A stretch of 64,000 nt of DNA from Poseidonocella sp. HB161398 (GTDB lineage: Bacteria; Pseudomonadota; Alphaproteobacteria; Rhodobacterales; Rhodobacteraceae): assembly GCF_005870025.1 (NCBI RefSeq), contig NZ_VATA01000035.1:1-64000 (forward strand), written 5' to 3'. The notes under the pieces were generated by a model. That model saw only the letters and a program-made list of their open reading frames with translations, searched no databases and had not been told where the DNA came from. The translations under genes were made by a program, and so were the position numbers. This document shows positions 52,099-60,610 of this stretch, piece by piece. Numbering within the stretch: the first letter of the stretch is position 1; every line of letters begins with the position of its first letter.

Positions 52099-52161
52099 AT
52101 CCGACCCTTCCTCAGTCACGATGGGTATGGCCAAACAGCGGCAAGCCGCTATGCTCGGACT

Positions 52162-52716
52162 ATGACCAGACCTTCGCCGCTTTTGAAACCGGTTTTCCTC
52201 GCCCTGGCCTGTTCCGTTGCGTCGCCGGCGATTGCCGTCGCGGAGACGCTCGACGAGCTCTTCGCCGAGCTGCAGGACCCTGCGACCGAGAACTGGCAGG
52301 GGGTCGAATCCCAGATCTGGCAGGAATGGTCGCGCTCGGGCTCGCCGTCGATGGATCTTCTCCTGGAACGCGGCCGCGAGGCGATCGCGGCAGGCGACCT
52401 GGAGGCGGCGGTCGACCACCTGACCGCGCTGACCGATCACGCGCCGGATTTCGCCGAGGGCTGGAACGCGCGGGCCACCGCCTTCTACCAGGAGGGCGAG
52501 CTGGGACTGGCCGTGGCCGATATCGAACGCACGCTGGCGCTCAATCCGCGGCATTTCGGGGCGCTCTCGGGCTTCGGCATGATCCTCGAGGAGCTCGGCC
52601 ACGTGAAGGAGGCGCTCGAGGTCTACGATGCCGCACTGGCTATACATCCGCACCAGCCGAACGTAGAAGACGCCATCGAGCGGATCAAAAGGGAACTGGG
52701 CGAGCAGGAAATCTGA
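52162..52716 (+). CDS. Secreted TPR-repeat protein
   Basis: 184 residues. Signal peptide SPLLKPVFLALACSVASPAIAVA. Two to three tetratricopeptide repeats follow: LLERGREAIAAGDLEAAVDHL, AWNARATAFYQEGELGLAVADI-like, and ALSGFGMILEELGHVKEALEVY. Probably a periplasmic protein-interaction module. 25 nt before the helicase gene, same strand. Confidence 0.85.
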   Translation: MTRPSPLLKPVFLALACSVASPAIAVAETLDELFAELQDPATENWQGVESQIWQEWSRSGSPSMDLLLERGREAIAAGDLEAAVDHLTALTDHAPDFAEGWNARATAFYQEGELGLAVADIERTLALNPRHFGALSGFGMILEELGHVKEALEVYDAALAIHPHQPNVEDAIERIKRELGEQEI

Positions 52717-52741
52717 CCCGCCCATTTCAAGGAAAAGGCCC

Positions 52742-55700
52742 ATGACGGCGCGCGGACGGGTCCAGGCAGTTCTGGGCCCCACGAATACGGGCAAGACCCA
52801 TTACGCGATCGAGCGCATGCTCTCCCATCGCACCGGGGTCATCGGATTGCCCCTGAGGCTCCTGGCCCGGGAAGTCTATGACCGGATCGTCGCCAAGCGC
52901 GGCCCCTCCGTCGTCGCCCTGGTCACCGGCGAAGAGCGGATCGTGCCCGAGCGCACCCAGTACTGGGTCTGCACGGTCGAGGCGATGCCCGAAGGGCTGG
53001 GCGCCGATTTCGTGGCCATCGACGAGATCCAGCTTTGCGCCGATCCCGAGCGCGGCCATGTCTTCACCGACCGGCTGCTGCGCGCCCGCGGCTTCAAGGA
53101 AACGCTGTTCCTCGGCGCGTCGACCATGCGCGGCGCGATCGCCGCCCAGGTCCCCGAGGCGACCTTCCAGTCGCGCGAGCGCTTCTCCGAGCTGTCCTAT
53201 ACCGGCATGAAGAAGATCAGCCGGATGCCCGCGCGCTCGGCCATCGTCGGCTTCTCGGTTGATTCGGTCTACTCCATCGCCGAGGTGATCCGCCGCCTGA
53301 AGGGCGGGGCCGCCGTGGTGATGGGCGCGCTTTCGCCGCGCACCCGCAACGCGCAGGTGGAAATGTACCAGAACGGCGATGTCGACTACCTCGTCGCCAC
53401 CGACGCGATCGGCATGGGGCTGAATCTCGACATCCGCCATGTCGCGTTTTCCTCGACGCACAAGTTCGACGGCCGCCGGATGCGTCCGCTGCAGCCCAAC
53501 GAGCTGGCGCAGATCGCCGGGCGGGCCGGGCGGCATACCGAGGACGGCACGTTCGGCGTCACCGGCGAGGCGCGGCCGCTGCACGAGGAGCTGGCCCAGG
53601 CCATCGTCGACAACCGCTTCGCCCCGGTCACCAAGCTGCAATGGCGCAACTCGCGGCTGAATTTCGCCAATCTGGGCGGGCTTATCGCCTCGCTCGAGGA
53701 GCATACCAGCGACGAATGGCTGACCCGGGCGCGCGATGCGGACGACATCCTGGCGCTGAAATCGCTGGCCGCCTCGGTCGAGGTCCGCAACCGCGCGAAC
53801 AACGCGAAGTCGATCCGGCTCCTGTGGGATGTCTGCCGGATCCCGGACTTCCGCGGCATCTCCGAGACCGAGCACGCGGCGCTGCTGGAGCGGCTCTACG
53901 AGTTCCTCCACGACCGCGGGCGAATCAGCGACGACTGGATGGCGGCGCAGGTCCGCCGCATCGACCGGACCGAAGGCGACATAGATGCGCTGTCGAAGAG
54001 ATTGGCCTATATTCGCACTTGGACCTACGTGGCACAGCGCCAGGGCTGGCTGGATGACGAAAGCCATTGGCGCGAGGTGACTCGTTCTGTAGAAGACCGC
54101 CTGTCGGATGCGCTTCACGCGCGCTTGACCCAGAGATTTGTTGACCGGCGCACCAGCGTGCTCCTGCGGCGGTTGAAGGAAAAGGAGAGCCTTGTGGCTG
54201 AGGTGAATGACAAGGGCGAAGTGACCGTGGAAGGTCAGTTCGTCGGACGGCTCGAAGGGTTCCGCTTCAGCCAGGACAAGGCCGCAACGGCGGACGAGGC
54301 GAAGACCCTGCGCCAGGCGGCGGTGGCGGCGCTTGCGCCGGAATTCCATCTGCGCGCCGACCGGTTCTACAATGCGCCGGATACCGAACTCGACTTCACC
54401 GACCAGGGCGGTCTGATGTGGGGCGAGCATGCCGTCGGCAAGCTGGCCGTCGGGGCCGAGACGCTCAAGCCGCAGGTGAAGGCCTTCGTCGACGAGGAAG
54501 CCGGGGCGGAGGTCGCCCAGAAGGTGCAGCGCCGCCTGCAGCACTTCATCGACCGCAAGATCAACGCCGCCTTCGAGCCGCTGCTGGCCATGTCGCGCGA
54601 CGAGGCGCTGAGCCCGGCGGCCCGCGGCTTCGCCTTCCGGCTGACCGAGGGGCAGGGGATCATCCCGCGCGACCAGATCGCCCAGGAGGTCAAGGCGCTC
54701 GACCAGGAGACCCGCGGCCAGCTGCGCAAGCACGGCGTGCGCTTCGGCCAGTTCACCATCTTCCTGCCGCTGCTGCTGAAGCCCGCGCCGACCCGCCTGC
54801 GGCTGGTGCTCTGGGCGCTCGACAGCAATCTCGACGATTTCCCCTCTGCGCCGCCGCCGGGCCTGGTCACCGTGCCGACCGACGAGCATGTGCCCGAGGG
54901 CTACCACCCGATGGCGGGCTACCGTCCGGCCGGCGTCCGCTCCATCCGCATCGACATGCTGGAGCGGCTGGCCGACCTCCTGCGCGCGCAGGACACCCGC
55001 GGCGGCTTCGAGGCGACGCCCGACATGCTGTCGATCACCGGCATGACGCTGGAGCAGTTCGCCGACCTGATGCAGGGGCTGGGCTACAAGGCCGAGCGGG
55101 GCGAGCGCCAGAAGGCGAAGCCCGCGCCCGCAGCGGCGGAAACGCCTGCAGCCGAAGCAGCGGCGGAAGTGGGTGCCGAAGAGGCGCCTGCCGAAGCGGC
55201 TGACGCAGCAGAGGCAGAGGCCGAAGCGCCGGCCGTCGAAGTGCAGGCCGCAGAAGCACCTGCCGAAGAAGCACCGGCCGAAGAGGCGTCCGCGCCCGAA
55301 GCAGAGACCGTCGCCGAGGCCGCACCCGCCGAGGCAGACGCCGAGGCTGCGGCAGACGCCGAGGCACCTGCAGAGGCTGACGCCGAGGCGGAGGCAGAGG
55401 CAGAGGCTCCTGTGGAAGCGGCAGCAGAGGCTGATGCCGAAGCGGCAGCGCCCGCAGAGGAAGACGCCGAGGTCGTGACCGAGGTGTTCTACACCTTCGC
55501 CTGGGCCCCGCGCCGCCGCGGCGGCGAGCGCAATGGCGGCCGCAAGAACTTCCGCGGCCAGTCCCAGGGCGGCGAAGGCGGCGGCAAGCGCGACGGCAAG
55601 CCGCGCAGCGAAGGCGGCGGCAAGCCCCGCGGCAAGGGCAAGCCCGGCGGCGGCAAGCGCGACTGGAACAAGGACGGTCCCCGCAAGGAGCAGGGCGCCA

Positions 55701-55795
55701 AGGTCTATTCCTCCAAGCCGCAGCGCAAGGAAAAGGCCATCGACCCCGACAACCCCTTCGCCGCTGCGCTGATGGGGCTGAAGGACAAGCGCTGA
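52742..55795 (+). CDS. SUV3-like ATP-dependent RNA/DNA helicase with Ala/Glu linker
   Basis: 1017 residues, superfamily 2. Walker A GPTNTGKTHYA at the N terminus, DEIQ Walker B (FVAIDEIQLCADPERGH), LGASTMRG, motif V/VI region VATDAIGMGLNLDIRH and QIAGRAGRH. This organisation matches the SUV3/MgpS-like helicases of alphaproteobacteria. Residues 795-915 are almost only Ala, Glu, Pro and Asp. The end is Gly/Lys/Arg-rich (RGGERNGGRKNFRGQ), probably for nucleic-acid binding. Downstream S4 gene starts within 2 nt, so RNA metabolism is the likely theme. Confidence 0.9.
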   Translation: MTARGRVQAVLGPTNTGKTHYAIERMLSHRTGVIGLPLRLLAREVYDRIVAKRGPSVVALVTGEERIVPERTQYWVCTVEAMPEGLGADFVAIDEIQLCADPERGHVFTDRLLRARGFKETLFLGASTMRGAIAAQVPEATFQSRERFSELSYTGMKKISRMPARSAIVGFSVDSVYSIAEVIRRLKGGAAVVMGALSPRTRNAQVEMYQNGDVDYLVATDAIGMGLNLDIRHVAFSSTHKFDGRRMRPLQPNELAQIAGRAGRHTEDGTFGVTGEARPLHEELAQAIVDNRFAPVTKLQWRNSRLNFANLGGLIASLEEHTSDEWLTRARDADDILALKSLAASVEVRNRANNAKSIRLLWDVCRIPDFRGISETEHAALLERLYEFLHDRGRISDDWMAAQVRRIDRTEGDIDALSKRLAYIRTWTYVAQRQGWLDDESHWREVTRSVEDRLSDALHARLTQRFVDRRTSVLLRRLKEKESLVAEVNDKGEVTVEGQFVGRLEGFRFSQDKAATADEAKTLRQAAVAALAPEFHLRADRFYNAPDTELDFTDQGGLMWGEHAVGKLAVGAETLKPQVKAFVDEEAGAEVAQKVQRRLQHFIDRKINAAFEPLLAMSRDEALSPAARGFAFRLTEGQGIIPRDQIAQEVKALDQETRGQLRKHGVRFGQFTIFLPLLLKPAPTRLRLVLWALDSNLDDFPSAPPPGLVTVPTDEHVPEGYHPMAGYRPAGVRSIRIDMLERLADLLRAQDTRGGFEATPDMLSITGMTLEQFADLMQGLGYKAERGERQKAKPAPAAAETPAAEAAAEVGAEEAPAEAADAAEAEAEAPAVEVQAAEAPAEEAPAEEASAPEAETVAEAAPAEADAEAAADAEAPAEADAEAEAEAEAPVEAAAEADAEAAAPAEEDAEVVTEVFYTFAWAPRRRGGERNGGRKNFRGQSQGGEGGGKRDGKPRSEGGGKPRGKGKPGGGKRDWNKDGPRKEQGAKVYSSKPQRKEKAIDPDNPFAAALMGLKDKR

Positions 55796-55796
55796 C

Positions 55797-56165
55797 ATGA
55801 GCGAGGACGCGCCGCGGCTGAGGGTCGATAAATGGCTCTGGCATGCGCGCTTCTTCAAGACCCGGGGACTGGCCGCAGAGGTCGCGTCCTCGGGCCAGCT
55901 CCGCCTCAACGGCACCCATGTGCGGAAATCCTCGCAGGTGGTGAAGCCCGGAGACACGCTGAGCTTTCCGCAGGGCAGCCGGCTTCGGGTGGTCAGGATC
56001 GCCGCCATCGGCACCCGCCGCGGCCCGGCCCCCGAGGCGCAGGCGCTCTACGAGGACCTGACGCCCGAGCAGCCGCGCGATCCGGCCGCACCGGCGGCAG
56101 GCGCGGCGCCGAGCCGCCGCGAGCGCGACCAGGCGCGCGCCCTCAAACGTTCCGCGCTTGAATGA
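55797..56165 (+). CDS. S4 RNA-binding protein (Hsp15-like)
   Basis: 122 residues. S4 domain at the N terminus: [46 protein letters not shown]. In E. coli Hsp15 rescues stalled 50S subunits; the same role is possible. Basic C terminus. Coupled to the helicase (1 nt gap). Confidence 0.92.
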   Translation: MSEDAPRLRVDKWLWHARFFKTRGLAAEVASSGQLRLNGTHVRKSSQVVKPGDTLSFPQGSRLRVVRIAAIGTRRGPAPEAQALYEDLTPEQPRDPAAPAAGAAPSRRERDQARALKRSALE

Positions 56166-56211
56166 CCCGGGTCTAGGCCTTAAGGACCGACCTGATCAAA
56201 CGAGAGAGTCC

Positions 56212-56550
56212 ATGACCTACGTCGTCACCGAAAACTGTATCGCTTGCAAATACACCGACTGCGTCGAAGTCTGCCCCGTGGATTGCTTCTACGAGGGCGA
56301 GAACACGCTGGTCATCCATCCCGACGAATGCATCGACTGCGGCGTCTGCGAACCGGAATGCCCGGCTGACGCGATCCGCCCCGATACCGAGCCGGACATG
56401 GAGAAATGGGTGGAGTTCAACCGCAAGTACAGCGAGCTCTGGCCGGTCATCGTCGAGAAGAAGGACCCGATGCCCGACGCCGCCAAGCATGACGGCGAAG
56501 AGGGCAAGATGGAGAAGTACTTCTCCGAGGCGCCCGGCGAAGGCAGCTGA
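56212..56550 (+). CDS. fdxA: Seven-iron ferredoxin FdxA
   Basis: 112 residues. Two clusters: [21 protein letters not shown] (3Fe-4S type spacing, with an extra Cys-containing CKYTDC) and [14 protein letters not shown] (4Fe-4S). C-terminal extension [15 protein letters not shown] typical of the FdxA family. Confidence 0.95.
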   Translation: MTYVVTENCIACKYTDCVEVCPVDCFYEGENTLVIHPDECIDCGVCEPECPADAIRPDTEPDMEKWVEFNRKYSELWPVIVEKKDPMPDAAKHDGEEGKMEKYFSEAPGEGS

Positions 56551-56737
56551 GAATCGCCAGTCCGGAAATTCCCTCTGGTTTGACCGCCGGAACGGTTCTA
56601 TGAGGGATTCGGGGCAGGGGTCCGACGCGGAAGATGCGAAAAGGGCCTCGGGAACCGGCACAACCTGCATCCCCATGTCACTTTTCATGTGACATGGCGG
56701 GTATGTGGGTGCCGGGACTTTTTTTCTTGCCCAAATT

Positions 56738-56746
56738 TTGCTATAC
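56738..56746 (+). promoter_or_regulatory. Extended -10 promoter upstream of carD
   Basis: TGCTATACA matches TGnTATAAT. No good -35 at 17 nt (TTTTTT). Predicts a start near 56753, leaving a leader of about 145 nt before carD. Confidence 0.5.
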
Positions 56747-56774
56747 ACCGCGACACAAATGAGTCCCGTCTCAA

Positions 56775-56808
56775 GCGGCCTGCACAATCGTGCGGTCGTT
56801 TTTTTGCC
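56775..56808 (+). terminator. Hairpin with poly-T in the carD leader
   Basis: GGCCTGCAC pairs imperfectly with GTGCGGTC around AATC, followed directly by TTTTTTT. It looks like a Rho-independent terminator lying between the promoter and carD, so it is either an attenuator or the end of a short RNA. Confidence 0.6.
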
Positions 56809-56897
56809 CTGTGGGTCCATGTTGCGGCGAGTGTTTTTGTGCCGGGAATGGGTCGCAGGGGGATTGGACGCTGGGGAAAGCCGAGGATTATACCGCG

Positions 56898-57407
56898 ATG
56901 AGCAAAGCGAAGATGTCTGAATTCCGTCCGAACGACTACGTTGTGTACCCGGCCCACGGTGTGGGGCAGATCGTATCGATCGAGGAACAGGACATTGCCG
57001 GCATCACGCTGGAACTGTTCGTAATCTCTTTTGAAAAGGACAAGATGACCCTGCGTGTCCCGACGGCCAAGGCGGCCGAGGTCGGCATGCGTTCGCTCTC
57101 CAGCCCCGATGTCGTGACCAAGGCCATGGATACCCTCCGCGGGAAGGCCAAGGTGAAGCGGGCCATGTGGTCCCGCCGCGCACAGGAATACGAGCAGAAG
57201 ATCAATTCCGGCGACCTGATCTCGATCGCCGAAGTCGTGCGCGACCTGCACCGTGCCGATGACCAGCGCGAGCAGTCCTATTCCGAGCGCCAGCTCTACG
57301 AGGCTGCGCTGGAGCGCCTGACCCGCGAAGTCGCGGCCGTGTCCGGCACCGACGAAGGCGCCGCGCAGAAGACCGTGGGCGAGGTCCTGGTCGGCCGCGC
57401 CGCCTGA
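56898..57407 (+). CDS. carD: CarD-family transcriptional regulator
   Basis: RNA polymerase-binding protein that stabilises open complexes; in Rhodobacter CarD is a broad activator of promoters lacking a T at -7. 169 residues. N-terminal RNAP-interaction domain FRPNDYVVYPAHGVGQIVSI, C-terminal helical DNA-binding domain with MWSRRAQEYEQKINSGD and the SYSERQLYEAALERL helix. ATG 56898 was chosen; the longer frame is Cys-rich shadow. Followed by a strong terminator. Confidence 0.94.
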   Translation: MSKAKMSEFRPNDYVVYPAHGVGQIVSIEEQDIAGITLELFVISFEKDKMTLRVPTAKAAEVGMRSLSSPDVVTKAMDTLRGKAKVKRAMWSRRAQEYEQKINSGDLISIAEVVRDLHRADDQREQSYSERQLYEAALERLTREVAAVSGTDEGAAQKTVGEVLVGRAA

Positions 57408-57432
57408 TCTTGTCGCTGACATAACAAAAATG

Positions 57433-57465
57433 AAGGGCCGTGCCGGAAGGTGCGGCCCTTTTGCG
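57433..57465 (+). terminator. Intrinsic terminator of carD
   Basis: 12-bp stem AAGGGCCGTGCC / GGTGCGGCCCTT with two wobbles, GGAA loop, then TTTTG. Confidence 0.85.
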
Positions 57466-57471
57466 TTGCGC

Positions 57472-58122
57472 TCAGGGCAGGGGGGCGGCGAGCGTGCCCT
57501 CTGCGTCGATCGCCGAGACCACGGCGACGACGCGCCAGCCCTGTGGCCCCTGCTGCAGCACCGGCCCGCCGGAATTGCCGAAAGTCGCCTCGCAGTCGAG
57601 CCGCAGCACGCCCTGGCTGCCTTCTGGGCGGAAGCCGCAGCGCCCGGCATCGCTGAGTGCATGCGGCCGGTCCCAGCGGTAGCCGAGAAGCCGCACCGGC
57701 TGGCCGGGTTCGGGCGCGGCAAGGGGCAGGGGGGCGATCCCGTCCAGCGGCGCCTCCAGCGTCAGCAGCGCGCTGTCGGTCGCCACGCTCCGCGGCCCGC
57801 CGGGATCGGCCAGCGCGACCTTCCGCACCCGTCCCAGCGCCGCATAGCTGCCCCGCAGCCAGCCCGCGACGAAGCGCAGCTTTTCCGCCGGGATCATGTC
57901 GCCGCTGCCGTCGCGCAGGCAATGGGCGGCGGTCAGCACGGTATCGGGGGCGATCAGGGTCGCGGTGCACATGCGCAGCTGGCGGTAGCCCGCGGCATTG
58001 AGCCGTCCGATCGCGGTCCAGGCGGCATGGGCGCCGGGCGGCAGCATCTCGGGTCCCGCCAGGACCGGTCCCGCCGCCAGGGCGAGGCAGAGCGCGAGGC
58101 TAGTCCTTGTCCTTGCCGTCAT
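57472..58122 (-). CDS. Secreted trypsin-like serine protease (S1 family)
   Basis: 216 residues. Signal peptide RTSLALCLALAAGPVLA. Catalytic triad visible: His in TAAHC, Asp in VATDSALLTL, Ser in TFGNSGGPVL. Four cysteines probably form two disulfides (CTATLIAP and TAAHC; RCGF and LDCEA). No pro-domain is obvious. Overlaps the upstream membrane protein gene by 23 nt. Confidence 0.9.
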   Translation of the reverse strand: MTARTRTSLALCLALAAGPVLAGPEMLPPGAHAAWTAIGRLNAAGYRQLRMCTATLIAPDTVLTAAHCLRDGSGDMIPAEKLRFVAGWLRGSYAALGRVRKVALADPGGPRSVATDSALLTLEAPLDGIAPLPLAAPEPGQPVRLLGYRWDRPHALSDAGRCGFRPEGSQGVLRLDCEATFGNSGGPVLQQGPQGWRVVAVVSAIDAEGTLAAPLP

Positions 58123-58516
58123 TGGCGCGCAGCGTCTCGGCCTGGGCGATCAGCACCCGGACGAATTCGAAGAAGCAGGCGAAGAAGATGCCGCCCGCGC
58201 CCCAGACGGTGAAGAGCCAGGCCGGGATGCCCTCCAGATGCGGCGCGGCGAAGCTCCAGGCGCCGACCTCGACCGCCTTCATCGCGAAGACCGGCCCGAC
58301 GACGCCGGCGGCCAGGCCGGTGACGGCGATCGCGAGGTCGCGCTTGACCAGCAGCATCGCCGCCATGATCCCGGCGCTGCCGGCGAGCATGGTCAGCGCG
58401 TCCTGCCAGTAGTGCTGCATCAGCCGCATCAGCCCGAAGGCGAGAGCGCAGATCAGCAGGAACTGCCCCAGCTCCTTGCCGAGGAGGGACAGGCGTTCGG
58501 ACTGGGTGGTGGACAT
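58100..58516 (-). CDS. Small membrane protein of unknown function (DUF5665/unknown)
   Basis: 138 residues with four hydrophobic segments (FLLICALAFGLMRLMQHY, MLAGSAGIMAAMLLV, LAIAVTGLAAGVVGPVF, WLFTVWGAGGIFFACFFEF). No recognised family; the DUF number is only a guess. Start ATG 58516. Overlaps the protease gene, suggesting one transcript. Confidence 0.65.
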   Translation of the reverse strand: MSTTQSERLSLLGKELGQFLLICALAFGLMRLMQHYWQDALTMLAGSAGIMAAMLLVKRDLAIAVTGLAAGVVGPVFAMKAVEVGAWSFAAPHLEGIPAWLFTVWGAGGIFFACFFEFVRVLIAQAETLRANDGKDKD

Positions 58517-58615
58517 CGGGCTACTCGTCTCCGGCAACATGCGGGCAAGGGAAATGCGCTGCTCCCGCCCTAGCGCAGAACGGCGCCCGAGGTCCAGAAG
58601 CGGAAGCGCGCATCT

Positions 58616-59830
58616 TCATTCGACCAGCGCAGTGAGGATGCGCGAGCTGGCCTCCAGCGTCCGGTGCACCGGGCAGCGGTCGGCGATTTCCATCAGCTTC
58701 TGCCGCTGCGCCTCGCTCAGCGCGCCTTCCAGGCGGATCGTCCGCTTGAACTGGTCGATCTTCGAGGCGATCTCGGGCGTGGCGTCCTGGGCGTGCACCT
58801 TGTCATGGGTGACATCGACCGAGACATGGTCGAGCGGCCAGCCCTTGCGGCGGGCATACATGCGGATCGTCATCGAGGTGCAGGCGCCGAGCCCCGCGGC
58901 GAGGAAGCCGTAGGGCGACATGCCCTTGTTGGTGCCGCCATAGGCCATCGGCTCGTCGGCCAGCGCATGGTGGAAGGGCCCGTTGGTGACATCCTGCAGG
59001 AAGCCCTCGGCATCGGCCTCGGCGACGCGCACCACGCCCTCGGGCGCGCCGATCGGCGGGGCGGGCGGGCGCAGCCGGACCCGCGTCCCGGCCCAGGCGG
59101 CGATCACCTCGGCGGCGTATTCGGCATCGTCGGGATCGCTCAGCAGGTGGTCGGCATCATTGAGCGTGACGAAGCTCTTCGGGTGGCGGGCGGCGCGGAA
59201 GATGCGGGTGGCATTGTCGATGCCCACCACCTCGTCGCGCGGCGCATGCAGGATCAGCAGCGGCCGGCCCAGATGGCGGATCGCCGGGGCCAGCTCGGTC
59301 TCGGAGATGTCGCGCACGAAGCCCTGGCCGATCCGCACCGGCTTGCCGCCGAGCTGCACCTCGGCAGAGCCCGCCGCGGCGATTTCGGGCAGGGCCTCGG
59401 CGAAATTGCGCGTGACCATTGCCGGATCGAAGGGCGCGCCGATCGTCACCACCGCCCGGGCCGAGGGGATCTCGGCCGCCGCGCGCAGCACCGCCGAGCC
59501 GCCGAGCGAATGGCCGATCAGGAGGTCGGGCGCCATGCCGCGCGCCTCCAGCGCCCGGGCGGCGGCGGTGACATCGGCGATATTGCTGGTGAAGGTGGTG
59601 TTCTCGAACTCTCCGCCCGAATGGCCGAGCCCGGTGAAATCGAAGCGCAGCACCGCGATGCCCATTGCCGCCAGCCGCGCCGCGATCCGCCGCGCGCCGA
59701 CGATGTCCTTGCCGCAGGTGAAGCAATGCGCGAACAGCGCCGTCGCCAGCCGCGGCCCGTCGGGCAAGTCGAGCCTGGCGGCCAGCTCGGTGCCGTCATG
59801 GCCGGGAAAGCTGAAGCGTTCGGGCACCAT
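58616..59830 (-). CDS. Alpha/beta hydrolase - OsmC fusion protein
   Basis: 404 residues. N-terminal hydrolase: FDFTGLGHSGGEF, nucleophile LIGHSLGGSAVL, acid in PRDEVVG, His in NDADHLLSDP. C-terminal OsmC domain with GFLAAGLGACTSMTIRMYARRK and the second Cys in DRCPVHRTLEA, the peroxidase cysteine pair. The fusion is known in Proteobacteria; the substrate is unknown. Start ATG 59830 (VPERFSFPGHDG). Confidence 0.9.
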   Translation of the reverse strand: MVPERFSFPGHDGTELAARLDLPDGPRLATALFAHCFTCGKDIVGARRIAARLAAMGIAVLRFDFTGLGHSGGEFENTTFTSNIADVTAAARALEARGMAPDLLIGHSLGGSAVLRAAAEIPSARAVVTIGAPFDPAMVTRNFAEALPEIAAAGSAEVQLGGKPVRIGQGFVRDISETELAPAIRHLGRPLLILHAPRDEVVGIDNATRIFRAARHPKSFVTLNDADHLLSDPDDAEYAAEVIAAWAGTRVRLRPPAPPIGAPEGVVRVAEADAEGFLQDVTNGPFHHALADEPMAYGGTNKGMSPYGFLAAGLGACTSMTIRMYARRKGWPLDHVSVDVTHDKVHAQDATPEIASKIDQFKRTIRLEGALSEAQRQKLMEIADRCPVHRTLEASSRILTALVE

Positions 59831-60007
59831 GTGCGACTCCTGTTGGCTTGGCTCAGGCGGGGATGGACCAGAGATGCCGCTCCGGGCCGGCAAACTCAAG
59901 CCTGCTGTAATCCATGACACGGGGCGGTGAAGCCCGGGGAGCGCAGTGACACGCGCCCGTTACAGCAGCGGGCTAGAGCACGGCGGATCGACAAGGAGAG
60001 AGAGAGC

Positions 60008-60610
60008 ATGACCCTTCGCATCTTCGCCGCCTCTGCCGCGCTCTGCGCCGCGGCGGCCGCCGCTTCGGCCGGAACCGCCCCGGCGGCCTGGCTGGGCGAG
60101 ACCCCGCATTTCGTCATGGTCGGCCGCGCCGGCGGGCACGATTTCGACATCCGCTACGACGACATCGCCGCGGCCCAGGGCGTCGCGGGCCTCGAGGCCA
60201 AGCGGGAATACCTGCAGGATGATGACGGCTTCCTCTACGGCGATTTCGAATTCACCCTGCAGGCGGTGATCGACGGGATCGAGAAGCAGATCGAGCTGGA
60301 ATTCGAGAACCGCGACTTCGCGGGCTTCGCCCTGCCGGCCTCCTTCGAGCTGCAGGAGGGTGAATTCCCCGAGGGCCCCTATTCCAATGCCGAGGTGGAA
60401 TTCGAATGGGAGGCCGACGGCGTCTCGGTCAATGGCGAGGTGGCGGGCTGGACCGGCCGGCTCGACATGGCGATGGACAGCGGAACGCCGGATGCGCAGG
60501 GGCTGAAGGGCGATGGGCTGGTCGCGGGCTACCTGGCGGCCGAGAAGGACGGCGAGACGCTGGCCGTCTCCTTCACCGTGCCGGTGACGGAGTTCGAAAT
60601 TGAGGACTGA
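60008..60610 (+). CDS. Secreted acidic protein of unknown function
   Basis: 200 residues. Signal peptide MTLRIFAASAALCAAAAAASA. The mature part is rich in Asp and Glu, with alternating beta-like stretches (FMLVGRAGGHDFDIRYDD-like, GDFEFTLQAVIDGIEKQIE, AEVEFEWEADGVSVNGEVAG). No known domain. Overlaps the phytase gene by 11 nt, so the two are probably made together. Confidence 0.75.
   Translation: MTLRIFAASAALCAAAAAASAGTAPAAWLGETPHFVMVGRAGGHDFDIRYDDIAAAQGVAGLEAKREYLQDDDGFLYGDFEFTLQAVIDGIEKQIELEFENRDFAGFALPASFELQEGEFPEGPYSNAEVEFEWEADGVSVNGEVAGWTGRLDMAMDSGTPDAQGLKGDGLVAGYLAAEKDGETLAVSFTVPVTEFEIED

Larger units (their letters stand above)
56551..56897. other. 347-bp intergenic region upstream of carD
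   Basis: A+T-richer than its surroundings. Contains an extended -10 promoter and a hairpin with seven Ts (listed separately). No gene with a ribosome-binding site was seen. Confidence 0.7.

Noticed and set aside
52727..56014. 1095-codon open frame antisense to the helicase gene
   Set aside because: Shadow frame; low-complexity Leu/Arg/Cys content and no domain.
56726..56746. TTGCCC and TATACA as a -35/-10 pair upstream of carD
   Set aside because: The spacer is only 9 nt; the extended -10 alone is a better reading. A sigma-54 reading (TTGCCC...TTGCT) fails because the -24 GG is missing.
59911..59970. Possible Pho box upstream of the acidic protein/phytase pair
   Set aside because: GTGTCAT-like words occur, but no pair has the 11-base repeat spacing.
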